A stretch of DNA of 64,000 bases from Prosapia bicincta (lineage: Eukaryota > Arthropoda > Insecta > Hemiptera > Cercopidae): NCBI GenBank assembly GCA_036971475.1, contig JBAIZL010000002.1:235854643-235918642 (forward strand). The letters are read 5' to 3'. Made by a program: the position numbers and the translations under genes. Within the stretch, counting starts at the first letter, position 1, and each line of letters begins with the position of its first letter. The notes under the pieces are model-generated. The model did no database searches. It was not told the DNA's origin and saw only the letters and a program-made list of their open reading frames with translations. Positions 37,103-50,239 of the stretch are shown piece after piece.

Positions 37103-40100
37103 AGGGGGAGATAGGAAAGGAATGTTATCGTTGCCGGTTTTATTTCCCAGAGGTGCACTTGCATTACAGCTCCACTTATCAGTTAAGGAGAAGAATATCG
37201 CTTTGTAGGGGGAGATAGGGAAGGAATGTTATCGTTGGCGGTTTTATTTCCCAGAGGTGCACTTGCATTACAGCTCCACTTATCAGTTAAGGAGAAGAAT
37301 ATCGCTTTGTAGGAGGAGATTGGAAAGGAATGTTATTGTTGCCGGTTTTATTTCCCAGAGGTGCACTTGCATTACAGCTCCACTTATCAGTTAAGGAGAA
37401 GAATATCGCTTTGTAGGAGGAGATAGGAAAGGAATGTTATTGTTGCCGGTTTTATTTCCCAGAGGTGCACTTGCATTACAGCTCCACTTATCAGTTAAGG
37501 AGAAGAATATCGCTTTGTAGGAGGAGATAGGAAAGGAATGTTATTGTTGCCGGTTTTATTTCCCAGAGGTGCACTTGCATTACAGCTCCACTTATCAGTT
37601 AAGGAGAAGAATATCGCTTTGTAGGGGGAGATAGGGAAGGAATGTTATCGTTGCCGGTTTTATTTCCCAGAGGTGCACTTGCATTACAACTCCACTTATC
37701 AGTTAAGGAGAAGAATATCGCTTTGTAGGGGGAGATAGGGAAGGAATGTTATCGTTGCCGGTTTTATTTCCCAGAGGTGCACTTGCATTACAGCTCCACT
37801 TATCAGTTAAGGAGAAGAATATCGCTTTGTAGGGGGAGATAAGGAAGGAATGTTATCGTTGCCGGTTTTATTTCCCAGAGGTGCACTTGCATTACAGCTC
37901 CACTTATCAGTTAAGGAGAAGAATATCGCTTTGTAGGGGGAGATAGGAAAGGAATGTTACTGTTGCCGGTTTTATTTCCCAGAGGTGCACTTGCATTACA
38001 GCTCCACTTATCAGTTAAGGAGAAGAATATCGCTTTGTAGGAAGAGATAGGAAAGGAATGTTATTGTTGCCGGTTTTATTTCCCAGAGGTGCACTTGCAT
38101 TACAGCTCCACTTATCAGTTAAGGAGAAGAATATCGCTTTGTAGGAGGAGATAGGAAAGGAATGTTATTGTTGCCGGTTTTATTTCCCAGAGGTGCACTT
38201 GCATTACAGCTCCACTTATCAGTTAAGGAGAAGAATATCGCTTTGTAGGAGGAGATAGGAAAGGAATGTTATTGTTGCCGGTTTTATTTCCCAGAGGTGT
38301 ACTTGCATTACAGCTCCACTTATCAGTTAAGGAGAAGAATATCGCTTTGTAGGGGGAGATAGGGAAGGAATGTTATCGTTGCCGGTTTTATTTCCCAGAG
38401 GTGCACTTGCATTACAGCTCCACTTATCAGTTAAGGAGAAGAATATCGTTTTGTAGGGGGAGATAGGGAAGGAATGTTATCGTTGGCGGTTTTATTTCCC
38501 AGAGGTGCACTTGCATTACAGCTCCACTCATCAGTTAAGGAGAAGAATATCGCTTTGTAGGGGGAGATAGGGAAGGAATGTTATCGTTGCCGGTTTTATT
38601 TCCCAGAGGTGCACTTGCATTACAGCTCCACTTATCAGTTAAGGAGAAGAATATCGCTTTGTAGGGGGAGGTAGGAAAGGAATGTTATCGTTGGCGGTTT
38701 TATTTCCCAGAGGTGCACTTGCATTACAGCTCCACTTATCAGTTAAGGAGAAGAATATCGCTTTGTAGGGGGAGATAGGGAAGGAATGTTATCGTTGCCG
38801 GTTTTAATTCCCAGATGTGCACTTGCATTACAGCTCCACTTATCAGTTAAGGAGAAGAATATCGCTTTGTAGGGGGAGATAGGGAAGGAATGTTATCGTT
38901 GCCGGTTTTATTTCCCAGAGGTGCACTTGCATTACAGCTCCACTTATCAGTTAAGGAGAAGAATATCGCTTTGTAGGGGGAGATAGGAAAGGAAAGTTAT
39001 TGTTGGCGGTTTTATTTCCCAGAGATGCACTTGCATTACAGCTCCACTTATCAGTTAAGGAGAAGAATATCGCTTTGTAGGAGGAGATAGGAAAGGAATG
39101 TTATTGTTGCCGGTTTTATTTCCCAGAGGTGCACTTGCATTACAGCTCCACTTATCAGTTAAGGAGAAGAATATCGCTTTGTAGGAGGAGATAGGAAAGG
39201 AATGTTATTGTTGCCGGTTTTATTTCCCAGAGGTGCACTTGCATTACAGCTCCACTTATCAGTTAAGGAGAAGAATATCGCTTTGTAGGAGGAGATAGGA
39301 AAGGAATGTTATTGTTGCCGGTTTTATTTCCCAGAGGTGCACTTGCATTACAGCTCCACGTATCAGTTAAGGAGAAGAATATCGCTTTGTAGGAGGAGAT
39401 AGGAAAGGAATGTTATTGTTGCCGGTTTTATTTCCCAGAGGTGCACTTGCATTACAGCTCCACTTATCAGTTAAGGAGAAGAATATCGCTTTGTAGGGAG
39501 AGATAGGGAAAGAATGTTATCGTTGCCGGTTTTATTTCCCAGAGGTGCACTTGCATTACAGCTCCACTTATCAGTTAAGGAGAAGAATATCGCTTTGTAG
39601 GGAGAGATAGGAAAGGAATGTTATCGTTGGCGGTTTTATTTCCCAGAGGTGCACTTGCATTACAGCTCCACTTATCAGTTAAGGAGAAGAATATCGCTTT
39701 GTAGGAGGAGATAGGAAAGGAATGTTATTGTTGCCGGTTTTATTTCCCAGAGGTGCACTTGCATTACAGCTCCACTTATCAGTTAAGGAGAAGAATATCG
39801 CTTTGTAGGAGGAGATAGGAAAGGAATGTTATTGTTGCCGGTTTTATTTCCCAGAGGTGCACTTGCATTACAGCTCCACTTATCAGTTAAGGAGAAGAAT
39901 ATCGCTTTGTAGGGGGAGATAGGAAAGGAATGTTATCGTTGCCGGTTTTATTTCCCAGAGGTGCACTTGCATTACAGCTCCACTTATCAGTTAAGGAGAA
40001 GAATATCGCTTTGTAGGGGGAGATAGGGAAGGAATGTTATCGTTGGCGGTTTTATTTCACAGAGGTGCACTTGCATTACAGCTCCACTTATCAGTTAAGG

Positions 40101-41670
40101 AGAAGAATATCGCTTTGTAGGAGGAGATTGGAAAGGAATGTTATTGTTGCCGGTTTTATTTCCCAGAGGTGCACTTGCATTACAGCTCCACTTATCAGTT
40201 AAGGAGAAGAATATCGCTTTGTAGGGCGAGATAGGGAAGGAATGTTATCGTTGCCGGTTTTATTTCCCAGAGGTGCACTTGCATTACAGCTCCACTTATC
40301 AGTTAAGGAGAAGAATATCGCTTTGTAGGAGGAGATAGGAAAGGAATGTTATTGTTGCCGGTTTTATTTCCCAGAGGTGCACTTGCATTACAGCTCCACT
40401 TATCAGTTAAGGAGAAGAATATCGCTTTGTAGGGGGAGATAGGGAAGGAATGTTATCGTTGCCGGTTTTATTTCCCAGAGGTGCACTTGCATTACAACTC
40501 CACTTATCAGTTAAGGAGAAGAATATCGCTTTGTAGGGGGAGATAGGGAAGGAATGTTATCGTTGCCGGTTTTATTTCCCAGAGGTGCACTTGCATTACA
40601 GCTCCACTTATCAGTTAAGGAGAAGAATATCGCTTTGTAGGGGGAGATAGGGAAGGAATGTTATCGTTGCCGGTTTTATTTCCCAGAGGTGCACTTGCAT
40701 TACAGCTCCACTTATCAGTTAAGGAGAAGAATATCGCTTTGTAGGGGGAGATAGGAAAGGAATGTTATTGTTGCCGGTTTTATTTCCCAGAGGTGCACTT
40801 GCATTACAGCTCCACTTATCAGTTAAGGAGAAGAATATCGCTTTGTAGGAGGAGATAGGAAAGGAATGTTATTGTTGCCGGTTTTATTTCCCAGAGGTGT
40901 ACTTGCATTACAGCTCCACTTATCAGTTAAGGAGAAGAATATCGCTTTGTAGGTTGAGATAGTGAAGGAATGTTATCGTTGCCGGTTTTATTTCCCAGAG
41001 GTGCACTTGCATTACAGCTCCACTTATCAGTTAAGGAGAAGAATATCGTTTTGTAGGGGGAGATAGGGAAGGAATGTTATCGTTGGCGGTTTTATTTCCC
41101 AGAGGTGCACTTGCATTACAGCTCCACTCATCAGTTAAGGAGAAGAATATCGCTTTGTAGGGGGAGATAGGGAAGGAATGTTATCGTTGCCGGTTTTATT
41201 TCCCAGAGGTGCACTTGCATTACAGCTCCACTTATCAGTTAAGGAGAAGAATATCGCTTTGTAGGGGGAGATAGGAAAGGAATGTTATCGTTGGCGGTTT
41301 TATTTCCCAGAGGTGCACTTGCATTACAGCTCCACTTATCAGTTAAGGAGAAGAATATCGCTTTGTAGGGGGAGATAGGGAAGGAATGTTATCGTTGCCG
41401 GTTTTAATTCCCAGAGGTGCACTTGCATTACAGCTCCACTTATCAGTTAAGGAGAAGAATATCGCTTTGTAGGGGGAGATAGGGAAGGAATGTTATCGTT
41501 GCCGGTTTTATTTCCCAGAGGTGCACTTGCATTACAGCTCCACTTATCAGTTAAGGAGAAGAATATCGCTTTGTAGGGGGAGATAGGAAAGGAATGTTAT
41601 TGTTGGCGGTTTTATTTTCCAGAGATGCACTTGCATTACAGCTCCACTTATCAGTTAAGGAGAAGAATAT
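37103..41670. repeat. higher-order block 2 of the 104-bp satellite
   Basis: Second copy of block 1. Up to about 40080 the offset to block 1 is 4,368 bp (42 units). After two extra units at about 40080-40290, one marked GGGCGAGA, the offset is 4,576 bp (44 units), shown by GGTTGAGATAGTGAAG (36376 and 40952) and TTATTTTCCAGAGATGC (37041 and 41617). Similarity ends near 41670. Confidence 0.85.
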
Positions 41671-43739
41671 CGCTTTGTAGGAGGAGATTGGAAAGGAATG
41701 TTATTGTTGTCGGTTTTATTTCCCAGAGGTGCACTTGCATTACAGCTCCACTTATCAGTTAAGGAGAAGAATATCGCTTTGTAGGAGGAGATTGGAAAGG
41801 AATGTTATTGTTGTCGGTTTTATTTCCCAGAGGTGCACTTGCATTACAGCTCCACTTATCAGTTAAGGAGAAGAATATCGCTTTGTAGGGGGAGATAGGA
41901 AAGGAATGTTATTGTTGTCGGTTTTATTTCCCAGAGGTGCACTTGAATTACAGCTCCACTTATCAGTTAAGGAGAAGAATATCGCTTTGTAGGGGGAGAT
42001 AGGAAAGGAATGTTATTGTTGCCGGTTTTATTTCCCAGAGGTGCACTTGCATTACAGCTCCACTTATCAGTTAAGGAGAAGAATATCGCTTTGTAGGGGG
42101 AGATAGGGAAGGAATGTTATTGTTGCCGGTTTTATTTCCCAGAGGTGTACTTGCATTACAGCTCCACTTATCAGTTAAGGAGAAGAATATCGCTTTGTAG
42201 GGGGAGATAGGGAAGGAATGTTATCGTTGCCGGTTTTATTTCCCAGAGGTGCACTTGCATTACAGCTCCACTTATCAGTTAAGGAGAAGAATATCGTTTT
42301 GTAGGGGGAGATAGGGAAGGAATGTTATCGTTGGCGGTTTTATTTCCCAGAGGTGCACTTGCATTACAGCTCCACTCATCAGTTAAGGAGAAGAATATCG
42401 CTTTGTAGGGGGAGATAGGGAAGGAATGTTATCGTTGCCGGTTTTATTTCCCAGAGGTGCACTTGCATTACAGCTTCACTTATCAGTTAAGGAGAAGAAT
42501 ATCGCTTTGTAGGGGGAGATAGGAAAGGAATGTTATCGTTGGCGGTTTTATTTCCCAGAGGTGCACTTGCATTACAGCTCCACTTATCAGTTAAGGAGAA
42601 GAATATCGCTTTGTAGGGGGAGATAGGGAAGGAATGTTATCGTTGCCGGTTTTAATTCCCAGAGGTGCACTTGCATTACAGCTCCACTTATCAGTTAAGG
42701 AGAAGAATATCGCTTTGTAGGGGGAGATAGGAAAGGAATGTTATTGTTGCCGGTTTTATTTCCCAGAGGTGCACTTGCATTACAGCTCCACTTATCAGTT
42801 AAGGAGAAGAATATCGCTTTGTAGGGGGAGATAGGAAAGGAATGTTATTGTTGCCGGTTTTATTTCCCAGAGGTGCACTTGCATTACAGCTCCACTTATC
42901 AGTTAAGTAGTAGAATATCGCTTTGTAGGGGGAGATAGGAAAGGAATGTTATTGTTGCCGGTTTTATTTCCCAGAGGTGCACTTGCATTACAGCTCCACT
43001 TATCAGTTAAGGAGAAGAATATCGCTTTGTAGGGCGAGATAGGGAAGGAATGTTATCGTTGCCGGTTTTATTTCCCAGAGGTGCACTTGCATTACAGCTC
43101 CACTTATCAGTTAAGGAGAAGAATATCGCTTTGTAGGGGGAGATAGGAAAGGAATGTTATCGTTGGCGGTTTTATTTCCCAGAGGTGCACTTGCATTACA
43201 GCTCCACTTATCAGTTAAGGAGAAGAATATCGCTTTGTAGGGGGAGATAGGGAAGGAATGTTATTGTTGCCGGTTTTATTTCCCAGAGGTGCACTTGCAT
43301 TACAGCTCCACTTATCAGTTAAGGAGAAGAATATCGCTTTGTAGGGGGAGATAGGAAAGGAATGTTATTGTTGCCGGTTTTATTTCCCAGAGGTGCACTT
43401 GCATTACAGATCCAATTATCAGTTAAGGAGAAGAATATCGCTTTGTAGGGGGAGATAGGGAAGGAATGTTATTGTTGCCGGTTTTATTTCCCAGAGGTGC
43501 ACTTGCATTACAGCTCCACTTATCAGTTAAGGAGTAGAATATCGCTTTGCAGGGGGATATAGGGAAGGAATGTTATCGTTGGCGGTTTTATTTCCCAGAA
43601 GTGTACCTGCTTTACAGCTCCACTTATCAGTTAAGGGCAAGAATCTTCTGTCGTAGTGGGAGATAGGGAAGGACTTATATCGTTGGCAGTATTTTTTCCC
43701 AGACGTTTATCTGTTATACAGCTTCATTTGTCTGGTAAA

Positions 43740-44520
43740 TTCCATCTTATAAATTTAAAAACATAGAATAAACTTAAACAAAGGTAATAATAGTAATACT
43801 AATAACACAATTATAATATTAACACTAATAATAATAATATTAATAACACAAATAATAGCTTTAATAAATATAAGGGCACTAATGTTTAATCGTTTTTGTA
43901 ATATTAAGTTATTAATTTTAAAAAATGATCTGTGTTAAAAATAAAAAGGTAATACAAATTAATATATTAGCTTGTATATGTCTAAATGCTTAATCATGAT
44001 AGATAACATTTAAATAGAAATATGTGGATTTAGTCAGCTCATAAAGCACTGATATCAGTTACAAGTAAACTACTAAAAACCGGGAACGCGCCAAAATCAG
44101 TTGTAATATTCTGATCGTAACTATTGAGACCGGTAGGGCTACCTTTATGCGTATTAATCTTGACTTAAACAAAGAGATAGTTTCCGTTTTTTATCGAACT
44201 ATTAATAAATATACAACTTACATAAATTCTGTTTACATAATAACAAGCCTTTATTTTTACTCCCACTACGCTTTATGTGGTTTCTACTCATAAACGATGT
44301 CAGAATAATTCTAAAAACTAACCACACAATTTATATTCACAAATTTAACCTACTGTTTGACTATATTGTCTGTTGCTTGTTTGGTTTTATTGTTACTATT
44401 TTAATAGATTATTCTCTTTAAGTTTTAATGGTGTAACTTCCACATTAGTTTGTTAAATTTTTTATTACGCTCAATATAAGACACTTTCTAGATTCTAAAA
44501 ACTCAAAAAAAATTTTTAAC
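43740..44520. other. no recognised feature
   Basis: AT-rich sequence following the satellite. Confidence 0.4.
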
Positions 44521-44585
44521 CAGACTGTACGAAGTGTGTTGCGTGAAAAGTTTAAGAACAAAAAAGAGAAGGGAAAACAGAAGAG

Positions 44586-45064
44586 TGTTGGCGAGGATTA
44601 TCTGGTTCATTGCGACTCTTCCCCTTCCCAAACGAACACCTAATAATATCGTATGTGAATCCACCATCAAGCGTATGAAACCTCCACCCACACGAATCCG
44701 ATCTCAGACTCGCGATTCCCGTCCGGGTGACTAGCGCCAACCCCGAGACGTCTTGGTGCCTCGACACGTTATACCAGTCTATAAGAGTCTTACGACTTTG
44801 CTGGTGCCCCTAGGGCGAGATGAACTCCAACTAGACACCATGGTTCAGTCGCTTTTCCAGGACTACTCGGGACCAGTAGAACCTTCCGAATGGGCAGGTC
44901 TTCGTACCAGTACCCTGTCCAGGAGTGCAATCGGACGTTTACCCACTCTTGATTAGCCTTACCTTTGAGCCGGACACTCAGGCTTGGATCTTGGTCCTGG
45001 GCATCCCGTTGGACCTTGAGAGCTATTTAACCAGACAATGTGAACGTTTTATCTTTCTTCAACA
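44586..45064. other. GC-richer island, possible solo LTR
   Basis: This 479-bp stretch is much richer in GC than its flanks. It begins TGTTGG and ends TTCAACA, a short inverted TGTTG/CAACA pair as in LTRs, and holds a TATA-like CTATAAGAG at about 44780. The flanks (AGAG and GATT) show no target-site duplication. Short frames on both strands have no recognised domain. A decayed solo LTR is one reading, and an unrecognised exon cluster another. Confidence 0.25.
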
Positions 45065-45626
45065 GATTAGTCTTACTTAAGAATTCAGAATAACAGTATT
45101 TATGTTTGGTCAAATTAGACCTTATCAGCTACATGCAGAAACGACACACTGTATTCACCTCCAGTACATTTAGATGATACCAGTGAGATTTTCTTACTGT
45201 TGTTTTCACTACCTTCATATTGAGAAGCGTGTTTTTAAAGTTTTTGGATTACATTATAATATATTTTCTATATGAAGTATTTTTATTTATTGAAAAAATA
45301 TGTTTTCTATCGCTGCTTTTAAAATTTTAAATGCTTCGTTGTAAATGATTTCCTCTGAAGGTTACAATATTATACAACGTATATAAAAATCGTATATTAA
45401 ACGCAGAAACAAATTGTGAAACTATAATACGAAAGTGTTGTGTTTAGAAACTCTCCATTAGATATCTTGACGTCAGAAGTATAAGATAAGGTTCATTTTA
45501 AAACTGTTAAATCCACTCCTAATGATAACTGATAACGGTTGCGGGTTTAGTAGTAATAGTTTTCCTGCTCACTTTCCTAGAGAAATGCTAAATCAGTCCC
45601 TGCATAGTTCCATTTAACTAGCTTTG

Positions 45627-45983
45627 TCAATTCTCTATAAATATGTCTTTCTTCTGATATATTAGCTTTGTTTCGCTTCTCTCAGTATGTTCAGGAGTAT
45701 AGTTGGATTTAAAACACAATATGACTTTACAAAAGTGGAATCTACCAGAAGGGGGAGCTTCGTCGTTTGGGTGAACGGGAAATCCACATCCTCCTGGGTC
45801 GATGAGACTTGTATCCAATTCTACGTTGAACTTCCGTTCGTCTCTCAGTGTCACAGCGTTCAAACTGACAACACCGCATCCCTACCTCCACAGACACGTT
45901 CCTATTCTGCTTTAAATCGAACCATATTGGTACAGATTTATATAACATGGAGCGACTTTGCTGTAATTTTTTACTATAAATAA
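45627..45983. other. unrecognised open frames on both strands
   Basis: Open frames of 98 codons (plus) and 78 codons (minus) overlap. Neither shows a known motif, and they cannot both be coding. The stretch ends at a foldback element. Confidence 0.2.
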
Positions 45984-45989
45984 AAAAAT

Positions 45990-46165
45990 CCTTTTTATAT
46001 ACATCGTGATGTACATTTCGGTTGCAAAACGATCATCTTCAGAGGGAATCACAACGAGACTAACTCAAGAGTTAGTCTTAAGACGCAAGACTTAGGCCCG
46101 TATTAATTTCCTCTGAAGATGATTGCTTTACAATCGAAATGTACATCAGGATTTAAATAAAAGTT
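45990..46165. mobile_element. foldback element with CTGAAGAT/GAAATGTAC arms
   Basis: The arms 45990-46045 and 46110-46165 are reverse complements: ATGTACATTTCGGTTG and GATCATCTTCAGAGG against CCTCTGAAGATGATTG and AATCGAAATGTACAT. A central smaller palindrome (AACTCAAGAGTT) is present. The right arm reads CTGAAGAT, GATTG, loop, CAATC, GAAATGTAC. Confidence 0.7.
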
Positions 46166-46169
46166 TATT

Positions 46170-47640
46170 TGTTTAAGGGATGTTATTTATTTATATTACA
46201 AATTTATAGTTCAACGCCTAATTACCAAACAATTTATATATTTAACTTTACTATGATTGTTCAACAATAAAATACAACCGATGCAGTATACGCTTAAAGC
46301 ATTTAGCTATGGAAGTCACTGCTGAGGGTTCACTCTGTTGACTTGTCAGTTTCCAAGGTCAATCAGTCAGAGAAGGAGACGGTTTGGTAGCCCCCTAGGT
46401 TATGCAGCGACTGTCACAGACAATGACTGCGGGTAGGAATATGGGAACAGGAATTTTGCCAGGGCTGGATGTAGGACGAGTATCTGCAAGGAAGGACGTT
46501 TATTTTGGATGGGACGGTTATAAGGTTTGTATGCTGGGGGACTAGGTTTATTTAAACATGTGGACTCTCTGAATGACTCTCTCTATTCTTGTTTGTTTGT
46601 CATTTTTTTTAGTGACATTTTCTTTGCATGTACAATACATAACTTAAAAGCTAGAATGAATTTACAGTTTTGAAGGAAGAGCTTGATAATAAATTTAACT
46701 TATGTAACTTAACTAGGTACATGATACAACTTTAAAACATATATTATACAACTTAGCTTAACTTGATCTAACAAGATACATGATACTAGCAAAGACTTAA
46801 TGCATGGGATAAATTTGATATAAACAAGCATAAGTTACATTTACAATCAATGTGAATTTGAAAATTAATACATGGTGTTAAAGCTTACTATGAACAAAAT
46901 TAAATCTAGCATATTTTAGGAGCCGAGAGGTAGACGGCTGGGAGAGGAAGTGCGAGGTACAGAGGTGTCATGGAGGATCGAGAAAGACTTTGGGAAGAGG
47001 ACGGAAAGTAGGAGGGCATCCAACTGAGTTTGCCAGATCCCTAAGGTGCGGGTAGTGTGAGCTCTCGAGACTACCGAAGAGCTTTGCTGAGATGGATCAC
47101 CTCACAAAAAACAGCAGGTGAGGGAGAGCGAAGGGAGTTGAGGATGGTGACATTTGATAGGAACCAAGTTGTCCAAATCATGAAACTAGCCTAAATGTAT
47201 ACCTCAGTGTGTACCCATATGTGGACTAGGGCTTCTTGTTGAGCGAACTCTAATACAGTGTCGGCTATCTTTGACTATTTCCAGCAATAAGCGAAAATTT
47301 CTTCACATTTACACTGTGTAGAAAGTACGCTATACACTACGACTAAGAAACAGTCAGCGCATTAAGCTGAAAGAACTTCCTTTAATGCAATCGTTACAGA
47401 GAATATCAGCAAAGCAAGATGTCAATGTTTCCTAAAACGCGATTCCAACAGATCATTTCAGACCAGCAGCCCAAACATTACCAAAAGAGACAGTCGGTGA
47501 CGGAAAAATGAAAACAATTTCTATTTCCTGAAAGCCTACTCTTTATTCCTCTAGTCGTTTTAACTTATTTTATATGTGTTACGTAAACAGACAAAGATAT
47601 AAAATAGATATAGTACAATCTATAAGAAATTTGTATCTGT
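46170..47640. other. unassigned sequence with GC-richer stretches
   Basis: The stretches 46350-46560 and 46915-47165 are purine- and GC-rich compared with their surroundings and resemble 3' ends of old retroelements. No motif or frame supports a definite call. Confidence 0.3.
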
Positions 47641-47649
47641 TAAGTCATA

Positions 47650-47960
47650 AGGTATCTTTTATAATTCCATTACTTCACACTCTCCCTATATATATTTATA
47701 CATCTTGTTCGAATTTTACGCGTTAATAAAACACTTTTTATTCATCCACTCAAGTTCAAATATATTTTTTTAAACCTATAGTGGATGACACTTATTATTA
47801 ATAAAGTTTTGAAATATTTATTAATTAATCAAATTTAATTAATTAATTTTAATAATTTCGCTTTCTACCTTCCAACTTAATATCGTGATACATAGTGATG
47901 ACATCGTGATGATATAGTCTACTTATATTAGGCCTAATTGCAATTATTTAATAAAAAGTA
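47650..47960 (-). repeat. dispersed repeat family R1, copy C
   Basis: Minus-strand order: ATTAAATAATTGCA at the upstream edge, then the AAACTTTATTAATAATAAGTG and TGAATAAAAAGTG blocks, ending GGGAGAGTGTGAAGTAATGG. Its middle part (TTGCATACC..TGCCCC) is missing. Its continuous TGCAATTATTTAATAAAAAG is the empty-site counterpart of the insertion at 11774. Confidence 0.7.
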
Positions 47961-48469
47961 AAATAATATAAAAATTAAATTTTTTTTTGTTAGCCTAGGC
48001 AAGAATTAACTTTAATTTTTGTTGGAACTACTTGTTTATCATTTTAATACTCTACAGAGATATATAAAATGAATTTGTATCTCCACAACATATAAATAAA
48101 AAACATACATAATTTATGGTGTTCGAGACATAACTACACTTTAAAAATATAATCCAATTTATATATATATATATATATATTTACTATGACTTCACTTCAC
48201 TTTGTTACTAAATGCCTTTATTAGAATGTAGTCATAATGTATATGGGTAAAATAGATTGGGTATAAAATCTAAATCGTAAATTTTCTGGACGTAAATTGT
48301 AGCATTTGTAAAGTAAAATACAGGATTTATTTTCGACACTACCCGCTACGTCTTAGCAAATGTCGGGCTCTGTTGACATTAAATATTGAATATTAAATAT
48401 TGTCATTTATTAAAAGGCGTTGGGAATTTTGACTATAAGTAAAGATATAGGTAAAATTTTATAAGCTGC

Positions 48470-49160
48470 CACTTGGTTCTTATGGAGAAATTGTGTATTC
48501 GTCACTTAAAACACATCAGGTACTGTCGTCATCCCTCGCCGGGACCATAAATAGCAGCCTACCCGTCTCAACCCTTAGACAATCCTATTAGCACGCTCCG
48601 TGAACGCCCTATTTTCATTTGTTATTTTTACTATACATTAAAAATTAATAATAGTAACAAAATAATGAGCCAACTCTATGAGTCAGCGGAAGTCCAAGGG
48701 TAGGTGTTTTTGAAAATGTTCTGCGAGCACCCCGTGTACCTTAGTATAAAGCCGGGGTCTTCAACCTACGGCCCGCGGGCCACATCCGACCTTCGAACAG
48801 ATTTTTTCCGGCCTGCAGAAAGTTTGCATACTGTAAAAAAAATTTATTTGGTAATATATTTCTATTTAAGCATTTTTACCATTAAGTATGAGTACAGTAC
48901 TCGTCTCTCACTTGCCACTTCTTTTCTCTATAAGTGTGAAACTAGCTGTAAACAAGTAAACAGCTAAGCAAGAAAATCTCAAAAATCACCACTGAGCTTT
49001 TGATTAGAAAAAACGTCGTGGGTGTATGGGGAGGGGGTCTAGACTTTTTGCCCTGAAATATTGATCCCCCCATAAGAGTTTTCGATGTGGCCCTTGAGTA
49101 AAAGAGGTTAGAGACCCCTGGTATAAACCCTAAATTACTCGAAAAGTAGATGGCACTGGA
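48470..49160 (+). repeat. dispersed repeat, copy 2, split by a hAT-like element
   Basis: Matches 4470-4825 in the same orientation. The match runs to about 48750 (GAGTCAGCGGAAGTCCAA, then TTTTTGAAAA) and resumes after 49121 (TATAAACCCTAAATTACT, AGATGGCACTGG). The interruption is the 369-bp hAT-like element. Confidence 0.7.
48752..49120. mobile_element. hAT-type MITE, 369 bp, with 8-bp target-site duplication
   Basis: The left end is CCGGGGTCTTCAACCTACGG and the right end, reverse complement, is CAGGGGTCTCTAACCTC. Subterminal GGCCCGCGGGCCACATCCG on the left and GGGCCACATCG on the right pair as well. The flanking 8-mers GTATAAAG (48744-48751) and GTATAAAC (49121-49128) match at 7 of 8 positions, the length expected for hAT elements. 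No transposase frame; an open frame crossing it from 48704 is accidental. Confidence 0.88.
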
Positions 49161-49164
49161 TGCT

Positions 49165-50088
49165 TCTAGGCAGCCCAGCAGTCAACGTATACTTCTATCG
49201 CCTTGACCCATTGTGGTTCACGGACTAGGGAAACTCGTCACGACAATTTATTAGTAGCGGGTACAAATACTAGCCCAGCTATTCATCTATATCGTCATTG
49301 TTTGATAGATTTGTTTGGCTCGAGAGAGTTTATTTTATGATATGTCACTAAAGCGTTTCATAGACTAGACGTCTGTACTTTCTAATGGATATTTATCGAC
49401 TCTCGAAACTTACAGCTTAAATATAAAGATATATTTATTGCCATTGACCTTCTATCAGACATCTAAACATTTTAGAATGCTTCAGCAGTTTTAATGTCAA
49501 CTGGCGTGAGAAGCTCAGTATAGGTTTAAATCGGGGTCATCCAGTAGCTTTCGTTAGTAGTTTTTATAGTTAGTGTATTCCTGTGTACATACGAAATGAA
49601 CAATAATAGTGGAAGCCTAGAATCTAAAGCTAACTTCAAACCATAAGTAACATATCTTGTTTTTACTAATTGTGATTGCACACAATAATCAATTAACAAA
49701 TAAACTAAGGTACATATTAAGGAATCCAAAAATTGCAAGCGTATGGAAAATATAATATTTAGTACTTTATTATTGAAAATATTTTTGTAGCGAAAGACAA
49801 TTCAACTGGCGCGACGAATTAATTTGTACCCGCTTGTGCCCGCGGTGCGCATGTAATTAACCAGTGATGGGTTAAGATGTTTCAGCCAATCGGAATTCAA
49901 TCTTTAAACTTTGAACTAGTGTAATTATCGTTTTCAATTGTTTCTCTATTTGAAATTTGTCAGTCATTATAAAGTTTCCAGACTAACTAATGAGGTTTTT
50001 GACACTAATAGATGTTAAACATATCACACTCTTATGTAGGCTGTGGATCCCTAATTGATGATTACTATTAGGCTGTCATTAAATTAAT
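49165..50088. other. no recognised feature
   Basis: Moderately AT-rich sequence without a supported gene. Confidence 0.4.
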
Positions 50089-50090
50089 TA

Positions 50091-50115
50091 TTCCTTCTCT
50101 CTCTTTCTCTCTCTC

Positions 50116-50190
<75 letters not shown>
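50091..50190. repeat. (CT)n microsatellite
   Basis: About 100 bp of CT with a few TTT interruptions at the left. It abuts the 5' truncated Penelope fragment. Confidence 0.95.
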
Positions 50191-50192
<2 letters not shown>

Positions 50193-50239
50193 ACCTTATC
50201 CAACACAAACACGCTGGCTTCAGATCCATGCCCCATTGA

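Larger units (their letters stand above)
30620..43735. repeat. 13-kb satellite array, 104-bp unit, about 125 copies
   Basis: The unit is 104 bp, starting CTTATCAGTTAAGGAGAAGA and including TATCGCTTTGTAGG, GGAATGTTATCGTTGCCGG and CCCAGAGGTGCACTTGCATT. It is about 45 percent GC, clearly richer than its AT-rich surroundings. Units between about 31085 and 43600 differ at only a few positions (GGGGG or GAGGA; GGGAA or GGAAA; ATCG or ATTG; GCCGG or GGCGG). Units at 30620-31085 and 43600-43735 are much more diverged, as expected at the edges of an array kept uniform by unequal exchange. Short minus-strand frames across it are not genes. Confidence 0.98.

Noticed and set aside
30620..43735. CRISPR-like array
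   Set aside because: Units are contiguous with no unique spacers, and the context is eukaryotic.
44503..44956. Overlapping 62-71-codon frames on both strands as genes
   Set aside because: Both strands are open because of higher GC, with no recognisable domain or splice signals.
48704..48967. 87-codon plus-strand frame
   Set aside because: It runs from the host repeat across the end of the hAT-like MITE.
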